From contig NZ_CP045324.1 in NCBI RefSeq assembly GCF_009363275.1, forward strand, positions 186,001-250,000: a DNA stretch of 64,000 nucleotides, given 5' to 3'. Numbering within the stretch: the first letter of the stretch is position 1; every line of letters begins with the position of its first letter. This stretch comes from Marinobacter sp. THAF197a. GTDB lineage: Bacteria > Pseudomonadota > Gammaproteobacteria > Pseudomonadales > Oleiphilaceae. The notes under the pieces are model-generated. The model was not told the DNA's origin and searched no databases. It saw only the letters and a program-made list of their open reading frames with translations. A program made the position numbers and the translations under genes. Positions 51,179 through 59,482 of this stretch are shown here, one piece after another.

Positions 51179-51757
51179 TCAGACTTTCCCGCCCAGCAGG
51201 ATGCGCACAGCGGTGCAGGCATCTTCCAGTTCTTCATCCCTGGGTTCGCGGCCGCCGATGATATCGCTGTACAGACAGGATTCGGCGATGCGCACCATAA
51301 AGTAGGACAGGCTCTGGATGTTCATCGGTGGGCTCAGGTGGCCGGCGCGCACTTCGTCTTTGAGTAAGCGGGTGTTCACTTCAACGGTGCGGGCGTGCAG
51401 GGTGGAGTGAGACGAGGTGAGCATTTTCAGGGCGTACTCAGGGTCCTGGTGCAGGAATTTGCGCAGGGGGCTGAAGTGCAGAATGGTCATGTTGATGTGG
51501 CGGAATACGCCGACCACGTAGTCTACGCCATGGCCGGGGGTTTGGGCCCGGGCTTCTTTGTACAGAGGCTCATAAAGGGACCATAGGATTTCACCAATCA
51601 GTAGGTCTCGGTTGCCGACCCAGCGGAACAGGGTGGCTCGGCCGATGTGCAGATCATCGGCGAGGGCGGCGAGGCTGATTTTCTCCCCTTTTAGCCACAT
51701 TCTTCTGGCGCGACGGAAGGCGTCCAGGGGGGTGGTTTTGGTGATTTGTTCGGTCAC
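51179..51757 (-). CDS. TetR/AcrR-family transcriptional regulator
   Basis: A 192-residue repressor-type protein. The N-terminal helix-turn-helix (ISLAALADDLHIGRATLFRWVGNRDLLIGEI) is followed by a helical ligand domain resembling the QsdR type. Its target is unknown: its neighbours are an exported hypothetical gene and, beyond a large inverted repeat, an exonuclease gene on the same strand. Confidence 0.9.
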   Translation of the reverse strand: MTEQITKTTPLDAFRRARRMWLKGEKISLAALADDLHIGRATLFRWVGNRDLLIGEILWSLYEPLYKEARAQTPGHGVDYVVGVFRHINMTILHFSPLRKFLHQDPEYALKMLTSSHSTLHARTVEVNTRLLKDEVRAGHLSPPMNIQSLSYFMVRIAESCLYSDIIGGREPRDEELEDACTAVRILLGGKV

Positions 51758-51866
51758 TTTGGGCTCTTTGGTTGGTGTGGGGTCATTCTAGCGGTTGCAG
51801 AGCTTTGGGGCTATGGCCCTTTGGCCATGGAGCTGCTTTCCTTCCTAGCCTGAGGGTTGGGGAGTT

Positions 51867-51978
51867 TGTGGGAGTGGGGGCCTGCTTTCCAAAAAACGCT
51901 ACGAGCACATCCATGTGCGCTTCGCTCCGGCCATCCGTGGCCTCCGAGATTTTTGGAAAGCAGGCCCCCACTCCCACA
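51867..51978 (-). repeat. NGGA-loop inverted-repeat element C
   Basis: Outer arms 51867-51895 and 51950-51978 are perfect 29-bp reverse complements. On the minus strand the interior holds GGCCA-CGGA-TGGCC (51942-51929) and GCACA-TGGA-TGTGC (51918-51905), separated by GGAGCGAAGC. It occupies most of the 290-base gap between the exonuclease and TetR genes, both on the minus strand. Nothing else is evident in the gap. Confidence 0.9.
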
Positions 51979-52048
51979 GCCAGACTCCGGTGAGATAGTC
52001 GGTGAACGAAAGTTCCCTGCATGGTCGGGGTAGTGAGTGAGGGATTGA

Positions 52049-52771
52049 TTAAACCCAAAGATCTCCAATAGGCGTCTCAGTGCCGAAATGATGCTGCACC
52101 TGGGCCTGGAACAGTTCGGCGGTGGCGATGGCGTCTATCAGGGCGTTGTGGCCGGCGTAGTGGGGTAAGCCGTAGCGGGTTCGGCTGTCGGCCAGGCGGA
52201 TGGAGATGGGTTGTTTGCCCATGAGTTGTTGCCACCGGCTTGGGTTTCGTTTGGGGTGCAGGTGGGCTTCGATGGCCATGGTGTCTATGACCGGGAAGCG
52301 GAGTTGTTCTTTCAGGCGCCACTGCAGGGCCCGGTTCAGGAATGGGCGTTCGATGTTGCGGTAGTGGACCACGGGGATTCGGCCGTTGAGGTGTTGGAAG
52401 AGGGTGTCGAGCACGTCGGTAAGGTCCGGGGCGTGTTCGATTTCGCTGTGGGTGATGCCGTGGATGGTGACGGTGTCTTGCTGCAACGGCAGTTGCGGCC
52501 GGACGATCTGGTGCCAGGCTTTGCCGAGTTGAATGCCGCCGAGGGTAAAGGGGACCAGGCCGATGCTGATGATGGAATGGCGGTCGGCATCCAGTCCCGT
52601 GGTTTCGAAGTCGAGGGCGACCAGTGGCACCTCTTCAACGGCGGTTTGCGGGTCAGGGCAGCCGGCTTGGTAGAAGGCTCGGATTCGGGCATCCTTCGCT
52701 TTTTCCGCGGCTTTTCGGTAGTTGTCTGGCCAGTCCTGTTTGCTATTTCCGCTTTTGATGCTGTCAGACAT
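52049..52771 (-). CDS. DnaQ-like 3'-5' exonuclease (DEDDh)
   Basis: A 240-residue exonuclease-fold protein. Exo I is ALDFETTGLDADRHSI; Exo III with catalytic His and Asp is GHNALIDAIATAEL. It starts inside the 3' end of the upstream CBS/nucleotidyltransferase gene (8-base overlap) with GGAGG before the ATG, so the two are translationally coupled. Similar pairs occur next to acetate permease genes in Pseudomonas, but none is here. Confidence 0.9.
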   Translation of the reverse strand: MSDSIKSGNSKQDWPDNYRKAAEKAKDARIRAFYQAGCPDPQTAVEEVPLVALDFETTGLDADRHSIISIGLVPFTLGGIQLGKAWHQIVRPQLPLQQDTVTIHGITHSEIEHAPDLTDVLDTLFQHLNGRIPVVHYRNIERPFLNRALQWRLKEQLRFPVIDTMAIEAHLHPKRNPSRWQQLMGKQPISIRLADSRTRYGLPHYAGHNALIDAIATAELFQAQVQHHFGTETPIGDLWV

Positions 52772-54641
52772 TCCTGGTGGCTCCTCCGGCGTTGTAACGG
52801 AAGCGCAGGAACTTCTGGGCGTTGCTGACGATCTGGAAGGCGTCTTTCAGATGACTGCGTTCGAACGGGGACAGGTCTTCCGGGCGTACGTTGTTGTCGG
52901 GCTCCCGGCCTTCTTCGATGGCCAGGGCCTGGTGGCGGATGCGGACAATGGAGATGAATTCCAGGGCGTCGCGCAGGTTGCCGGCATCGTCTTCCAGCAA
53001 CAGCTTGGTTTTGGCAATGTCTTTCAGTCGCTCAAAGGAATTCTGGGAGCGGCTGCCGCACCCCAGGGCGTGTACGCGGATTAAATCAGATAATGGCGCT
53101 GTGCCCCTGCGCTTGAGGTTGAAGGTTTTCTGGTGCTTGCCGTCTTCCTCAAGCACGAAGGTGCGAAAGAAACCGAGCGGTGGTGTTCGGTTCAAGGCAT
53201 TCCTGGCCAGGAAGGTAAGGAAGCGCTGACTGCCGCTGGCTTTCTCTACAATCAGGGTTTTCAACTGTTCGGTGAAGTCGGTTTGCCCGTAAATGCCATC
53301 CAGGTCGAAGAAGATATTGCTGTTGAGCAGGGCTTCCGCCTTGGGGTTTTCGATCCAGTCGGTGAAGTAGCCTTTCCAGACACTCAGCGGTTGTCGCCAT
53401 TTCGGGTTGGTGGCCATGATATCGCCGGTGCAGTACGCGTAACCACATTCGGCCAGTCCATCGGACACGAACTTGGCCAGCGCCAGAAAATATTCATCGT
53501 GCTCTTCAGGTATGAAACTGTCGTCCAGCACCATGGCGTTGTCCTGGTCGGTAACAACCAGCTGTTCATCCCGGGCCATGGAGCCCAGGGCCATGAAGCA
53601 GTAGGGCACCGGTGGCGGTCCGAGTTTTTCTTCACCCAGTTCCAGCAGACGTTGGCTGAAGCTGCGACCGATACCGGCCATGGCGCTGCCGATCATGTGG
53701 GAGTTGGCGTCTTCGTTGACCATGCGTACAAAGCTGTCGCGGACTTCCAGGCTGATTCTCTTCAGGCCTTTGACGTCGTTCTGGTGGTAGATGTTACTGA
53801 CCAGGTACAGGCTGCTCTGGCTTTCATACTTGACGATGTCTGACAACGCAATCACGCCCCGCACTTCGTCGCCTTCCATCACCGGCAGGTGGTGCACGTT
53901 GTTGTGGAGCATGGTGAGCATGGCTTCGAAGATGAAGGAGCGGGCGCTGATAGTGATCAGTCCTTCCGACATGATGTCGCTGATCGGGGTTTCCGAGGCC
54001 AGGGCATGGGTAACCGCACGGGTACGTAGATCCCGGTCGGTGATGATGCCCTGCAATTTCGGGCGTTCGCCGCTTTCATCCATCAACAGCAGCGCCGATA
54101 CGCCATTGTCTGTCATGATCCTGGCGGCTTCCTGCAGGCGAACGGTGGTCGGAGCGGAAACCGGTTCCCGGGATATCAGGCGGGTAACCTTGGCGGTCAT
54201 CAGTTCGTTGGATTTCTCTCTACGCGAAACCGCCGAACGCAGTCGGCTGCGGTCTTCAATCTCAACAAAGTCTGCAAAGTTTTCGTCGGTTTCCCACAGA
54301 TGCTGAAAGGTGGTATCCGGAATCTTGTAGATGAGGCAATCTTCGATGGCTTTGGCGGGGAACCGGACTTTCTTGTTCATCATCAATCCGAACTGGCCAA
54401 AGATTTCGCCCTCGCCTACGCGGTTATACAGTTCACCGGAGCGGCGGAAAATCTCCACGGCGCCGCTGCGGATATAGTGGAGCCAATGATTGGTCTGGCC
54501 GAGTTCAAGTATCTGGGTGCCGGCGCGGTAGTAGACCACCTCAATACCGCTGACAACTCGTTCAAGAAGTTCTTCAGGCATGTCATTGAACGGGGGGTAT
54601 TGGGCAATGTGGTTGCGGATGTCCAACAGTTCGGCCTGCAT
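52764..54641 (-). CDS. cNMP-binding / CBS / nucleotidyltransferase-like (DUF294) protein
   Basis: A 625-residue cytoplasmic protein. A cyclic-nucleotide-binding domain (about 15-135), two CBS motifs (about 155-275), and a DUF294 nucleotidyltransferase-like domain with GSMARDEQLVVTDQDNAMV (about 350-375, GlnD-like) are followed by a DUF294 C-terminal helical domain. It may modify a partner in response to nucleotides; the target is unknown. GGAG precedes the ATG. Confidence 0.9.
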   Translation of the reverse strand: MQAELLDIRNHIAQYPPFNDMPEELLERVVSGIEVVYYRAGTQILELGQTNHWLHYIRSGAVEIFRRSGELYNRVGEGEIFGQFGLMMNKKVRFPAKAIEDCLIYKIPDTTFQHLWETDENFADFVEIEDRSRLRSAVSRREKSNELMTAKVTRLISREPVSAPTTVRLQEAARIMTDNGVSALLLMDESGERPKLQGIITDRDLRTRAVTHALASETPISDIMSEGLITISARSFIFEAMLTMLHNNVHHLPVMEGDEVRGVIALSDIVKYESQSSLYLVSNIYHQNDVKGLKRISLEVRDSFVRMVNEDANSHMIGSAMAGIGRSFSQRLLELGEEKLGPPPVPYCFMALGSMARDEQLVVTDQDNAMVLDDSFIPEEHDEYFLALAKFVSDGLAECGYAYCTGDIMATNPKWRQPLSVWKGYFTDWIENPKAEALLNSNIFFDLDGIYGQTDFTEQLKTLIVEKASGSQRFLTFLARNALNRTPPLGFFRTFVLEEDGKHQKTFNLKRRGTAPLSDLIRVHALGCGSRSQNSFERLKDIAKTKLLLEDDAGNLRDALEFISIVRIRHQALAIEEGREPDNNVRPEDLSPFERSHLKDAFQIVSNAQKFLRFRYNAGGATRNV

Positions 54642-54780
54642 GGGCTCTCCAGAGTGACTGAGTCTTGATTAAATGTTTGCGTTTGGCTGACCGGTTATTC
54701 CAGAGTCTGGCCAAACTATAGCAGCTGTCTGTTCACTTGGTGTACCTTGGCCACGGTGGGTAAGCACGAGAGAGTGTTTT

Positions 54781-55311
54781 ATGGTCAACAAGTTACTGGT
54801 TACCGGTGGTATCCGGTCTGGAAAAACAGGGCTGGCGGAGCAACGGGCGCGAGACGCCGGCACAGACGTGGTCTACCTGGCCACCGCCACCGCCGGTGAT
54901 GATGAAATGGCCCTGCGGATCCGGCGCCACCAGCAACAACGCCCGGCACACTGGCAGCTGGTTGAGGAGCCCGTTTACCTTGGCCGGGCGCTGTCAGGCC
55001 TGGCTGCCGGGCATGATACCTCGCCGCTGGTTCTGGTGGACTGCATGAGTCTCTGGTTGAGTAATCTCCTGTTCGCCGACCGCTCGCTGTTTCAGCCTGA
55101 ACGTGCCGCCTTCCTGACTGCCGTGGAAACCTATCCGGGCCCGTTGGTGATTGTCACCAATGAGGTAGGGCTGGGCACCATCGGCATGGACCCCCTAACC
55201 CGTCGCTTTGCCGACGAGCTGGGGTGGCTCAACCAGGCACTCGCGCAGCGCTGTGATGAGGTGGTGATGTCGGTGGCTGGTCTGCCACTGACCCTCAAGG
55301 CTGGTGGCTGA
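54781..55311 (+). CDS. cobU: Adenosylcobinamide kinase / guanylyltransferase CobU
   Basis: A 176-residue enzyme that phosphorylates adenosylcobinamide and attaches GMP, in the lower part of cobalamin synthesis and in cobinamide salvage. The P-loop is GGIRSGKT, the guanylylated histidine is in RIRRHQQQRP, and VTNEVGLG is conserved. It is the first cobalamin gene here, with its 3' end overlapping cobC by 17 bases on the other strand. No riboswitch precedes it. Confidence 0.94.
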   Translation: MVNKLLVTGGIRSGKTGLAEQRARDAGTDVVYLATATAGDDEMALRIRRHQQQRPAHWQLVEEPVYLGRALSGLAAGHDTSPLVLVDCMSLWLSNLLFADRSLFQPERAAFLTAVETYPGPLVIVTNEVGLGTIGMDPLTRRFADELGWLNQALAQRCDEVVMSVAGLPLTLKAGG

Positions 55312-55894
55312 CCAGGCTGCGGAAGGTGCCAAACTCGGACTGGTCCACCTGAATCCGGCTGCGGCAGGCATAGGGCACGGAAAAACCAGCAAACGATTTC
55401 TCCAGGGGAATGCCCAGCACGTTGGCCAGCACCATGCGAATAACGCCACCATGGCAAACCACCAGGATACGCTGGTTCGCAAGTTTGTCCTGCCAGCGAT
55501 CAAACCCGAGGGTGACACGCTGGTAGAAGTCGGTAATGGCTTCACCGCCGGGCGGGTTGGAGTTTATGGGATCCTGCCAGAAGCGGCTGAGATGGTCGCC
55601 ATAACGTTCCTGGACCTGCTGCGAAGTTAACCCCTCCCAGTCACCAAATCCGATTTCCCGCAGGTCATCTTCGATGTGCAGGGGAATCCTGCGTCTTTGC
55701 GCGAGCTGTTCTGCAAACAGGCGGCACCGCGTCATCGGCGAGCTGACAATGGCATCCCAGCGGTCGTGACCGTGGACGGCGGCTTCCATCTGCTGCCAGC
55801 CGACGGGGCTCAGCGGGTCGTCCTTGCTGCCCCGGAACATTTGCCCACCCTCGGGTTCGCCATGGCGTATCAGGTCGATCACTGTGGTTGTCAT
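55295..55894 (-). CDS. cobC: Alpha-ribazole phosphatase / histidine phosphatase CobC
   Basis: A 199-residue phosphoglycerate-mutase-fold phosphatase with the nucleophile RHGEPEGG and the second histidine in VVCHGGVIR. Next to cobT and cobU it probably removes the phosphate from alpha-ribazole phosphate or cobalamin phosphate. The start is ATG 55894, with GGGGAG upstream; a longer frame to 56215 runs through cobT and is not real. It lies five bases after the cobT stop. Confidence 0.9.
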   Translation of the reverse strand: MTTTVIDLIRHGEPEGGQMFRGSKDDPLSPVGWQQMEAAVHGHDRWDAIVSSPMTRCRLFAEQLAQRRRIPLHIEDDLREIGFGDWEGLTSQQVQERYGDHLSRFWQDPINSNPPGGEAITDFYQRVTLGFDRWQDKLANQRILVVCHGGVIRMVLANVLGIPLEKSFAGFSVPYACRSRIQVDQSEFGTFRSLVSHQP

Positions 55895-55898
55895 GACT

Positions 55899-56957
55899 CT
55901 ACTCCCCGGATTTTCCGCTGATGCCGGCATCAGCAAAGCTGGCCATGTTGTTATGCAGTGCGCAGGCTGCCCGAAGCAAAGGCAGGGCAACCGCGGCGCC
56001 GCTGCCCTCACCCAGGCGCATGCCCAGGTCCAGCAGTGGGGTCGCATCAAGTGCTTCAAGCACCGCGTCGTGACCGGGCTCGGCAGACCGGTGCGCAAAC
56101 ATGAGCCAATCGCGCGCTCCGGGTTGCTGTTTAACCGCCACAAGCGCGGCGGCCGAGACGATAAAGCCATCGACCAATACCGGGATCTTGCGGGCTGCGC
56201 AGCCGAGGATGGCACCGGTCAACGCCGCAATCTCGAAGCCGCCGAGGGAAGTCAGCACAGACAGGGCGTTTCGGTCGTCGCCATGCCGGGCCAGTGCTTT
56301 GGAGACCACCCGGGTTTTGCGAGCGACCCCCTGGCTGTCAAGGCCGGTGCCCGGCCCAACGAGCTTCTCGGGTGGCAGGCCAAGCAATGCGCAGGCGAGT
56401 GCGGCGGCACTGGTTGTGTTGCCTATGCCCATGTCGCCACCGATGAACAACCGGCATCCGGCGTTGGCCGACCGCTCGGCTGCCTGGTCGCCACTGGTCA
56501 GTGCAGCAGCTACCTGTCCCGGGCCAAGGGCGGGTGTTTCGGCCATATTGGCGGTACTGGGGCCGATAATCTGGTGAATGACGCCGGGGAGCATGGGTAC
56601 CTCGCCGACCGTGCCCAGGTTCACAACTTCCAGGCTGGCGCCGAGTTCCCTGGCCATTACGCTGATGGCCGCGCCACCGCCAGCGAAGTTGGCAACCATC
56701 TGGGCGGTGACCTCCTGGGGAAAGGCGGAAACACCTTCAGCACATACGCCATGATCACCGGCAAACACCACCATGCGGACAGGATCAACGGTTGGCCTGT
56801 CTGTGACGTTCAGGGCCGCCAGGGTAATCGCCAGCTGCTCCAGTTGCCCGAGAGAGCCTGGCGGTTTGGTCAGAACCTGCTGTCGCGCTGCGGCAAGTGC
56901 GGCGTGTTCGGCTGAGGGGGCGGGGGGCGGTGCTAGCCAGCTTTGAGGCAGGGCCAT
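55899..56957 (-). CDS. cobT: Nicotinate-nucleotide:dimethylbenzimidazole phosphoribosyltransferase CobT
   Basis: A 352-residue enzyme that makes alpha-ribazole phosphate, the lower-ligand precursor of cobalamin. The family motifs FAGDHGVCAEGVSAFP, GDMGIGNTTSAAAL and the C-terminal catalytic Glu in LGEGSGAAVALPLL are present. It is transcribed with cobC, divergent from cbiB. Confidence 0.95.
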   Translation of the reverse strand: MALPQSWLAPPPAPSAEHAALAAARQQVLTKPPGSLGQLEQLAITLAALNVTDRPTVDPVRMVVFAGDHGVCAEGVSAFPQEVTAQMVANFAGGGAAISVMARELGASLEVVNLGTVGEVPMLPGVIHQIIGPSTANMAETPALGPGQVAAALTSGDQAAERSANAGCRLFIGGDMGIGNTTSAAALACALLGLPPEKLVGPGTGLDSQGVARKTRVVSKALARHGDDRNALSVLTSLGGFEIAALTGAILGCAARKIPVLVDGFIVSAAALVAVKQQPGARDWLMFAHRSAEPGHDAVLEALDATPLLDLGMRLGEGSGAAVALPLLRAACALHNNMASFADAGISGKSGE

Positions 56958-57071
56958 GACGATGATTCCTTGTGGGCGGAAAACCGAGGATGGTCTTACC
57001 GGGAGGCGAAGGTGTCAAGATCAGGCTCCACTCGGTTAGACTTGCCAGCATCTGATTCATGGAGCCCACAT

Positions 57072-58031
57072 TTGGAAACGTTTCTGGTTGCGGTGTTGGT
57101 ATGTGTCGCGGCGGTTGCACTGGACTGGCTGGTTGGTGAACCGCGCCGGTGGCACCCTCTGGCAGGTTTTGGCCGTTGGGCCTCGGTGGCGGAAGCTGGC
57201 CTGAATGGCCAGCCGCAGGCCGCAGCAAGGAGCCTGTGCCTCGGTGCGTTGGCAACCGCGATCGTCGTCACGCCGGTGCTGGCACTGGCTGTAGCGCTGC
57301 AATTCTGGCTGGGCGGCTGGCTATGGTTGGTGGCTCAAGTGGCCGGCGTATGGCTCGCAATGTCGTTACGGGGGCTGGCGGAACATGGCCGAGCGGTGTC
57401 CACGGCATTGACTGCGGGCGACGTTGACCAAGCCAGGAGAGCGGTGGGGTGGATTGTCAGCCGGGATGCAGCGGCGCTGTCCGACGAGGGGGTGGCCGCA
57501 GCTGCCTCGGAATCCATGCTGGAAAATGGTGCCGATGCGGTGTTCTCAAGTCTGTTCTGGTACCTGCTTGCCGGGCTGCCGGGTGTGGTTTTGCACCGAT
57601 TGATCAACACCCTGGACGCCATGTGGGGCTATCGCAACTCCCGATTTCTTTACTTCGGTCGGTTTGCCGCCAGGCTGGATGACCTCATGAACTGGCTGCC
57701 TGCCCGGCTGACCGCCCTCACTTACGCGATGTTGGGAAGTACCCGGGTGGCGCTCCGTTGTTGGCGTACCCAGGCAAGAACCTGGGATAGCCCCAATGCC
57801 GGGCCAGTGATGTCCGCCGGGGCGGGCGCCCTTGGTGTGACCCTCGGTGGACCGGCGCCCTATGCCAACGGCATCAAGGAACGGCCAGTGTTAGGTCGTG
57901 GTCCCGGGGCCTCGGCAGCGACAATCGAAGGTGCCATTGCCCTGGTACAGCGTGGGGTAATGCTGTGGTTGTCGGTGCTATTCGTCCTCGCCCTTGCCTG
58001 CAGCTGGGTGGTGCGTGGAGGTGCAGGATGA
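57072..58031 (+). CDS. cbiB: Adenosylcobinamide-phosphate synthase CbiB/CobD
   Basis: A 319-residue membrane protein that joins aminopropanol (phosphate) to cobyric acid. The start is a TTG at 57072 (LETFLVAVLVCVAAVALDWL), because GGAG lies seven bases upstream; the longer frame to 56943 would overlap cobT. Conserved segments DWLVGEPRRWHPL, SESMLENGADAVFSSLFW and NTLDAMWGYR are evident. Its stop overlaps the next gene's start (ATGA). Confidence 0.92.
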   Translation: METFLVAVLVCVAAVALDWLVGEPRRWHPLAGFGRWASVAEAGLNGQPQAAARSLCLGALATAIVVTPVLALAVALQFWLGGWLWLVAQVAGVWLAMSLRGLAEHGRAVSTALTAGDVDQARRAVGWIVSRDAAALSDEGVAAAASESMLENGADAVFSSLFWYLLAGLPGVVLHRLINTLDAMWGYRNSRFLYFGRFAARLDDLMNWLPARLTALTYAMLGSTRVALRCWRTQARTWDSPNAGPVMSAGAGALGVTLGGPAPYANGIKERPVLGRGPGASAATIEGAIALVQRGVMLWLSVLFVLALACSWVVRGGAG

Positions 58032-59092
58032 CGGCCTTCGACCTTCCTGAATCCCCGGAGCATGGCGGGCGGTTACAGGCTGCAATACAGCGTTGGGGCA
58101 TTCCCCGCGAGCAATGGCTTGATCTGTCCACCGGCATCAATCCGGTACCCTGGCCGGTTCCGGCCATTCCACCGGAGGTATGGCAACGACTGCCAGAGCC
58201 GGACGATGGGCTGGAGGAGATCATCCGTTGCTGGGCGGGTGCGCCGGAACGGGCCAGTTGCCTGCCGGTGGCGGGATCCCAGGCGGCGATCATGGCCCTG
58301 CCTTCGGTGCGCACCAGGGCGCATGGTGTTGGTCGGGTGGCGGTGCCTGTGCCGGGATATCGCGAGCACGGTCATGCCTGGCGTCGCGCCGGTTTCGAGG
58401 TGGTGGCGATTCCTGAGCAGGCAACAGAACAAGACGATCTGACCTGGCTGGATTCTGTGGATGTGGTGGTGTGGATACAGCCGAATAATCCGACCGGGCA
58501 GCTGGTCGATCCGGCCCGTCTCCTGCTGTGGCACCAACGATTGCAGGCGCGTGGGGGCTGGCTGGTGCTTGATCAGGCCTTTGTCGAGGGAGAGCCCGGG
58601 TTCGGGTTGGAACCCTGGGCGGGCGCGCCGGGTCTGATACTTCTGCGATCACTGGGCAAGTTTTTCGGCCTGGCCGGGATTCGCGCCGGGGTAGTATTGG
58701 CCAGCCCGGAACTGGCCCGTGCGCTGGCTCTTGAATTGGGCCCCTGGACCGTCAGTGGCCCGGCGCGTTATTTGATGGCAAGAGCTCTGGCTGACAGGAC
58801 ATGGCAGGTGGAGGCGCGGGGCAGGCTGCAGACGTCACGGCTGCGGATGGACGGTCTGCTCAGGAAATCGGGCATGCCAGCAGCTACCGGCACGTTGCTG
58901 TTTCGCACGATCCATCACGAACACGCAGCATCAATAGCGGACGAGTTGGCTCATCGTGCCATCCTGGTCAGGCGTTTTGATGAGTCGTCAGCCTTGCGCT
59001 TTGGTTTGCCGCCCGATGAGTCCGGCTGGCAACGTCTGGGAAGTGCGTTGTCTGAATTAACATATCTCATTGACCACCCCCACCCTGGTTGA
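58028..59092 (+). CDS. cobD: Threonine-phosphate decarboxylase CobD (PLP enzyme)
   Basis: A 354-residue aminotransferase-fold enzyme that makes (R)-1-amino-2-propanol phosphate for the cobalamin nucleotide loop. The start MTAFDLPESPEHGG overlaps the cbiB stop by four bases. DLSTGINPVPWP, WIQPNNPTG and the PLP lysine in LRSLGKFFGLAGIRAG are typical. Naming varies: this is CobC in the Pseudomonas scheme. Confidence 0.92.
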   Translation: MTAFDLPESPEHGGRLQAAIQRWGIPREQWLDLSTGINPVPWPVPAIPPEVWQRLPEPDDGLEEIIRCWAGAPERASCLPVAGSQAAIMALPSVRTRAHGVGRVAVPVPGYREHGHAWRRAGFEVVAIPEQATEQDDLTWLDSVDVVVWIQPNNPTGQLVDPARLLLWHQRLQARGGWLVLDQAFVEGEPGFGLEPWAGAPGLILLRSLGKFFGLAGIRAGVVLASPELARALALELGPWTVSGPARYLMARALADRTWQVEARGRLQTSRLRMDGLLRKSGMPAATGTLLFRTIHHEHAASIADELAHRAILVRRFDESSALRFGLPPDESGWQRLGSALSELTYLIDHPHPG

Positions 59093-59104
59093 TAGTCTTG
59101 CCGG

Positions 59105-59312
59105 CAATTTCAGGTGCTCTGAGCGTTCCAACCGGGCTGGCGATAGTCCGGCGAACGCAGTGAGTGAAACGGGAAGCCGGTGAGAGCCCGGCGCTGCCCC
59201 CGCAACGGTAATCAGGTGAAAGGCAATCCAATGCGCCACTGTGCCTCTGGCATGGGAAGGTGATTGCCCCGGAGCATCCGCTCCACCTGGAAGCCCGGAG
59301 ACCGGCCTGGAA
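59105..59312 (+). promoter_or_regulatory. Cobalamin riboswitch upstream of btuB
   Basis: The conserved core is visible: the B12 box region AAGCCGGTGAGAGCCCGG followed by GCTGCCCCCGCAACGG, then GCCACTG, GGGAAGG and AAGCCCGGAGACCGGCC. It lies in the 390-base gap between cobD and btuB and is read in the direction of btuB. Binding of adenosylcobalamin should lower btuB expression. No clear T-run terminator follows, so control at the ribosome site is likelier. The rest of the gap (59313-59482) has only a GGAGGG/CCCTCC pair. Confidence 0.94.
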
Positions 59313-59482
59313 TTTGGAGCCCATGAGTTCCAGACACCTACGTTGCGGAGGGCAGCGGCGGTGGGTGAACCGGCCAATGCAACTGATCGACGCCCCTCCA
59401 CCCTCCGTCAATACAGACATTTCTCCTCCGCATTAATCAGTATCAACCGCACGGGTGAGTGCGGCGCGAAGCGAGTGAAGAA

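Noticed and set aside
55895..56215. N-terminal extension of CobC
   Set aside because: It overlaps the conserved C-terminus of CobT, and the ATG at 55894 has a strong ribosome site and the RHG motif just after it.
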